From assembly GCF_963576615.1 (NCBI RefSeq), contig NC_088709.1, positions 76,304,538 to 76,368,537 on the forward strand: a stretch of 64,000 bases of DNA. The letters are read 5' to 3'. The position numbers and the translations under genes are program-made. Shown in pieces: positions 62,641 to 64,000 of this stretch (position 1 is the first letter of the stretch; each line of letters starts with the position of its first letter). This DNA is from Watersipora subatra (taxonomy: Eukaryota; Bryozoa; Gymnolaemata; Cheilostomatida; Watersiporidae). The notes beneath the pieces were generated by a model. That model made no database searches, was not told the DNA's origin, and saw only the letters and a list, made by a program, of their open reading frames with translations.

Positions 62641-62749
62641 CAAGGCGGGCCGGATGTGGCCCGCGGACCGTGAGTTTGACACCTGTGATCTAAGCTATGA
62701 CATAGATGGCTAGCAGGTGAATCAGAACAATTCTCTTGTTACATCATGA

Positions 62750-62975
62750 ATCTCTGCCAGAGCTGCACAACATGTGGCCTGAGGGCTGCATGTGGCCCTT
62801 GGGGTCACCTGAGGGCTGCATGTGGCCCTTAGGGCCACCTGAGGGCTGCCCGCCTGAGGGCAGCCCACCTGAGGGCCCGCATGTGGCCCTGAGGGCCACA
62901 TGCGGCCCACAGGCTCACATGCGGTCCACGGCTCACATGTGGCCTTAAGGGCCACATGCGGCCCTTGACCACCTT
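62750..62975. repeat. GC-rich palindromic repeat (hAT subterminal type)
   Basis: Clustered, mixed-orientation copies of 'gcatgtggccct', 'gggccacatgcggcc' and 'cacctgagggc' phrases. Similar words occur at the right end of the hAT element (62645-62670). Probably the subterminal region of the second hAT element that follows. Confidence 0.7.
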
Positions 62976-63218
62976 CAGAAAATTTTTTGTAATATGTGAA
63001 ATATGTACTGCTCGATTAAAGAGGACCCCTTTAACAAGATGTCAACAGAGTACATGTACCCTTTAAATCAATATTGAGACTAACATTTTATACAAGCAAT
63101 AACAGTTTTAGCAATGAGCACTTTTTGATGGATAGAGGCACATCAAATTGGAGGTTTCCCCATATTATAATTTCTCTGTCATCAGTATTCAGGTTTTAGA
63201 TAGGTAAAAGGGGAAGTA

Positions 63219-64000
63219 TTGGTCCAAAACTCATACGGAATGCCGAGTAAATTCTGTTTTATATCAGTGTCACGCATGGTTGAAGCACGTAGGAAAGTTG
63301 ATCGAAAAGATCAGATATTTAACAATGAATGGAAATACAAATATTTTGTGAAGCGAAATGCAGAAAAAGCCATTTGTGTGATCTATAGCGACACAATATA
63401 TATTATCAAAGGGTATAACATACGCCGTACACGTATACGCCATACACCACAAAAAATTGGAGTGAGACAGTTACCATTTCAGCATGACGAATTTGCAAAG
63501 GAGGTGCATACAGTGGATGTCAAAGTATTATGCATATCATACATGCCTAGTAAAAGGAATATTTGTTAATTTGTTGTCATGTAACGAAAGTATTTGTTAT
63601 AACTGCTAATTGGGGAATATAGGAACATACAGTAGAATAGGCTGGGCTACAAATATACATAATTTCATTCGAAGGTATCCGGAATTACTTTCAATTTCCA
63701 AACCGTGCGATATAACTTGAACCTTTCTCTTGTAGGTTCTTACAGCATTTGTGGAAGAATTTTGGGCAGAAAGAAAATAAGCACTTGAAAGTATATTTCT
63801 CTCAAGATATACGGTAACTAGAAGGATTGAGTCATTGAGTGATGACATTGAACACAGTCAAATGGTTGCATCTAATTTTGTTTACTTTAGCATCGGCCTG
63901 GATGAAAGTACAGATAACTCCGACATGTCTCATCTTGTTATTATGGTGAGAGGGGCTGATGAAAATTTCAATGTAACAGAGAATTATTTTACACTGGCAA
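63219..64000 (+). pseudogene. hAT transposase fragments (ZBED/Charlie-like), runs off window
   Basis: 63219-63569 encodes 'ARRKVDRKDQIFNNEWKYKY' and 'IYIIKGYNIRRTRIRHT', the degraded BED-finger N-terminus of Charlie/ZBED-type hAT transposases, with some zinc ligands missing. About 63880-64000 encodes 'FSIGLDESTDNSDMSHLVIM' and 'RGADENFNVTE', the first catalytic-Asp region (LDESTD). A frame break and non-matching sequence separate the two. The gene continues beyond the window. Confidence 0.8.

Larger units (their letters stand above)
59036..62687. mobile_element. hAT-type DNA transposon with nested elements
   Basis: Flanked by a perfect 8 bp target duplication ATCTAAGC (59028-59035, 62688-62695). 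Ends CAGGGGTGTCAAACTCA and, inverted, CACAGGTGTCAAACTCA (15 of 17 matching), plus a GC-rich subterminal 'gggccggatgtggcccgcgg'. No transposase of its own is recognised; it carries the TTAA MITE copy 3 and a piggyBac. It sits upstream of the first visible DHRS7B-like exon, presumably in its intron. Confidence 0.85.

Noticed and set aside
62722..62955. Small Pro/Gly/Cys-rich frames on both strands
   Set aside because: They come from palindromic GC-rich repeat words of hAT subterminal type; frames on both strands mirror each other.

Overview
This is eukaryotic nuclear DNA from an animal, most likely an AT-rich marine invertebrate genome (a lophotrochozoan is my guess, not something the sequence proves). 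Evidence: genes are split by GT-AG introns with consistent reading phases, most of the window is transposons and minisatellites, and the host genes belong to metazoan families (TRIM-type RING/B-box proteins, Deltex E3 ligases, a DHRS7B-like reductase). There are no bacterial operons, rRNA genes or CRISPR arrays.

Layout. 1-5000: a decayed Ty3/gypsy LTR element on the minus strand, its left LTR cut by the window edge. 5279-6755: fragments of a BEL/Pao element. 6842-34806 (+): a ten-exon gene whose assembled product reads RING - B-box - B-box - coiled coil - zinc ribbon - Deltex C-terminal (DTC) domain, that is, a TRIM front end fused to a Deltex ligase. Its introns hold a Helitron-like remnant, a whole GC-rich gypsy element in antisense (10566-18471), a 310 bp tandem duplication that copied one exon, and about 6.9 kb of satellite arrays. 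35808-47490 (+): a second, compact RING-DTC gene with the same phase-0 intron inside the DTC domain; its 11 kb intron is filled with 46, 42 and 34 bp arrays and two TTAA-flanked MITEs. 48343-58925 (-): five 3' exons of a short-chain dehydrogenase/reductase resembling DHRS7B, with its 5' exon(s) outside the window. Its introns carry an apparently intact Tigger/pogo transposon (53452-56190) and further arrays. 59036-62687: a hAT-type element with a perfect 8 bp target duplication, containing a TTAA MITE and a deleted piggyBac. 62750-64000: part of a second hAT element with transposase fragments.

How the parts relate. The two Deltex genes are head-to-tail paralogues and both should encode ubiquitin ligases: one compact (DTX3-like), one that gained a TRIM oligomerisation module. 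The most unexpected structural theme is that three independent minisatellites begin exactly at 5' splice sites (20639/20640, 26614/26615 and, on the minus strand, 58085/58084). Their repeat units are copies of the exon end plus splice donor, so they carry series of donor-like sites into the introns.

Exon joins were made by hand from splice sites, phase and protein-family continuity. No transcript or database search was available.
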